From assembly GCA_024641205.1 (NCBI GenBank), contig JAHEDM010000106.1, positions 1-7,656 of the forward strand: a stretch of DNA of 7,656 bases, written 5' to 3'. Position numbers and translations under genes: made by a program. The DNA comes from Actinomycetes bacterium. Lineage in GTDB: Bacteria; Actinomycetota; Acidimicrobiia; Spongiisociales; UBA4744. Under the pieces are notes generated by a model. The model did no database searches and was not told where the DNA came from. It worked only from the letters and a program-made list of their open reading frames with translations. Below, piece after piece: positions 6,591 to 7,656 of this stretch; position 1 is the first letter of the stretch; each line of letters opens with the position of its first letter.

Positions 6591-7025
6591 TCAAGCCGTC
6601 CGCTGTCCGCCCTCCGCCGTCCGCGCGAAGAAGAGGGAGAGTTCCCGCTCGGCGCTCTCGCGCGAGTCCGAACCATGCACGAGGTTGTTCGTGACGATGA
6701 TTCCGTAGTCGCCGCGGATCGTTCCGGGAGCGGCCTGCTTGGGATCGGTTGCACCCATCAGAGTGCGGGCAACGCCGACGGCAGATTCGCCAGACCACTG
6801 CATGGCAACGACCGGGCCGCTCGTGATGAACTCAACCAATTCAGCGAAGAAGGGCTTCTCGGTGTGTTCGGCGTAATGCAATCTCGCCATGGCCTCATCG
6901 ATCTGCAGCATGCGGATCTTCTCGAGCCGAAGCCCTTTTCGCTCAAAGCGAGCAATAACCTCGCCGACCAACCCGCGCGCAACGCCATCCGGCTTGACCA
7001 TGGTGAAGGTGTTCTCAATACCCAT
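6591..7025 (-). CDS. ndk: Nucleoside diphosphate kinase
   Basis: The 144-residue cytosolic enzyme transfers the gamma phosphate of ATP to nucleoside diphosphates through a phosphohistidine, balancing NTP and dNTP pools. Motifs are TMVKPDGVARGLVGE (8-22, with Lys11), HYAEH (50-54), ITSGPVV (67-73), GTIRGDYG (101-108) and NLVHGSDS (114-121) with catalytic His117. The ATG at 7025 follows a strong AAGGAG site at five-base spacing. The conserved fold should end near LSLFF (129-133). Related actinobacterial enzymes, such as the Mycobacterium tuberculosis one as I remember it, stop about three residues after this point. This one runs on for eleven more, of which the last ten are encoded by a heptamer repeat array. 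The 39-base gap to folC suggests co-transcription. Confidence 0.97.
   Translation of the reverse strand: MGIENTFTMVKPDGVARGLVGEVIARFERKGLRLEKIRMLQIDEAMARLHYAEHTEKPFFAELVEFITSGPVVAMQWSGESAVGVARTLMGATDPKQAAPGTIRGDYGIIVTNNLVHGSDSRESAERELSLFFARTAEGGQRTA
6596..6623 (-). repeat. Heptamer array forming the 3' end of ndk
   Basis: Four tandem 7-base units in + orientation: CCGTCCG, CTGTCCG, CCCTCCG, CCGTCCG, with the pattern CNNTCCG. The array ends two bases before the ndk stop codon and encodes residues 135-144. As the period is not a multiple of three, gain or loss of one unit would shift the frame and extend the protein. The unit differs from the GGTTGCT and AGCTTCC heptamers around tdk, but the period and the location at a gene's 3' end are the same. 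Confidence 0.7.
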
Positions 7026-7030
7026 GTGCT

Positions 7031-7036
7031 CTCCTT
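7031..7036 (-). promoter_or_regulatory. Ribosome-binding site of ndk
   Basis: AAGGAG on the minus strand lies five bases before the ndk ATG. It is the strongest Shine-Dalgarno in the window, consistent with high expression of ndk and fixing its start. Confidence 0.75.
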
Positions 7037-7064
7037 GTAAAGATTCCGGCGAGATGGTAAACGG

Positions 7065-7656
7065 TCAGGAGAGGTCGCGAAACGCACCCAGCTGATCGAT
7101 GGCGGCCCCGGTTCCTCGCAGAATCGGCCGGCTCTCGCCGACGACGTACAACGAGCCGGTGACCAGCAGACCGCCCTCGGCAGGTGTCGCCGCTTTGGCC
7201 GCAGTTACCGCCGCCGCAACACCGTCTACCTCCATGACATCGACCTCCGGGCCGAACACCTGCCGGGCGGCGGTTGCCACCTCCCGAGCCGGCAAGGCCC
7301 GATCGCTGTGTGGTGCCGTGGCGTAGAACCGGGAGACGGATCCTTTCAGGTGCCCCAGCATGGCGTCCAGGTCTTTGTCACCTAGCACTCCCATGACGAC
7401 CGTCCATTCCAGCGGCAGGAACTCGTCTATCAGAGCATCTGCAAGAACGCCGAAGCCTTCCTCATTGTGGGCGCCGTCGATCACAACCAGGGGCCTGTGC
7501 CCCAGTACCTCGAGCCGACCCGGCGATGATGCTGCGCCGGCGCCCTCGACGGCCGCCTCGGCCGAGAGTGCTCGCCCATAGAACTCCTCAACGGCGGCGA
7601 CGGCTACGGCCAGGTTGAGTGTCTGGTGGTGGCCGTGCAGAGGCAGATACAGATCG
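7065..7656 (-). CDS. folC: FolC, folylpolyglutamate/dihydrofolate synthase (3' part)
   Basis: About 197 C-terminal codons are present; the 5' part, with the ATP-binding P-loop, lies beyond the right edge. The frame is open to the edge. The enzyme adds glutamate to folates, and in many bacteria also joins dihydropteroate to glutamate, keeping folate cofactors in the cytosol for thymidylate and purine synthesis. Visible family motifs are LPLHGHHQTLN (LxGxHQxxN, near the edge), PGRLEVL, VIDGAHNEEG (about 7490-7461; the DGAHN glutamate-ligase signature), VMGVLGDKD and LLVTGSLYVVGESRP near the end. The ATP-grasp-free Mur-ligase C-terminal domain is thus complete. An in-frame GTG at 7484 lies inside the DGAHN motif region and is not the start. 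The gene ends 39 bases before ndk, so the two are probably co-transcribed. Confidence 0.93.
   Translation of the reverse strand, partial: DLYLPLHGHHQTLNLAVAVAAVEEFYGRALSAEAAVEGAGAASSPGRLEVLGHRPLVVIDGAHNEEGFGVLADALIDEFLPLEWTVVMGVLGDKDLDAMLGHLKGSVSRFYATAPHSDRALPAREVATAARQVFGPEVDVMEVDGVAAAVTAAKAATPAEGGLLVTGSLYVVGESRPILRGTGAAIDQLGAFRDLS

Noticed and set aside
6657..6666. Palindrome CTCGCGCGAG within ndk
   Set aside because: It lies in conserved coding sequence just after the catalytic histidine motif and is expected now and then at this GC content.
7031..7062. Promoter-like TTTACC and TACAAG with 16-base spacing before ndk
   Set aside because: The -10 would overlap the ribosome-binding site, so the transcript would lose the strong AAGGAG that clearly serves ndk.
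7482..7484. Start codon of a separate 139-residue protein at GTG 7484
   Set aside because: This GTG lies within the FolC VIDGAHN region, and the frame continues upstream to the window edge with more FolC motifs.

Overview
The window is GC-rich bacterial chromosome. Every gene I can support lies on the minus strand, so transcription runs from high to low coordinates. In that order the genes are folC (5' end off the right edge), ndk, mreB, mreC, mreD, mrdA (PBP2), rodA and tdk. The folC-ndk-mreBCD-pbp2-rodA order is the arrangement I know from Actinomycetota such as Streptomyces. MreB and Ndk also read as actinobacterial. My best guess is a rod-shaped actinobacterium, possibly a deep-branching or Acidimicrobiia-like lineage. 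The class-level guess is weak.

Region by region: 7656-7065 is the C-terminal part of FolC (folate polyglutamylation). 7025-6591 is nucleoside diphosphate kinase with an unusual C-terminus. 6487-884 is the elongasome block. MreB filaments, the MreC/MreD membrane scaffold, the PBP2 transpeptidase and the RodA glycosyltransferase together build lateral cell wall. From mreC to rodA the genes overlap by 1 to 4 bases (ATGA, GTGA, TGATG junctions), which indicates translational coupling. 777-196 is a type II thymidine kinase, a salvage enzyme not functionally tied to the wall genes. Ndk and Tdk both serve dNTP supply, and FolC supports the folate needed for thymidylate synthesis.

I found no unusual protein system. 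The notable structure lies at gene ends. A repeat element of about 75-86 bp occurs twice in the same orientation, once on each side of tdk. Each copy starts on the base after a perfect hairpin that contains the stop codon of the gene before it (rodA or tdk). The first 33 bases of the two copies match at 30 positions. The rest differs largely in steps of 7 bases and ends in GGTTGCT heptamers. A different heptamer array forms the last codons of ndk. In this window, heptamer repeats therefore mark the 3' ends of three genes, and one has been absorbed into a protein.

Bases 1-90 hold no gene I can support.
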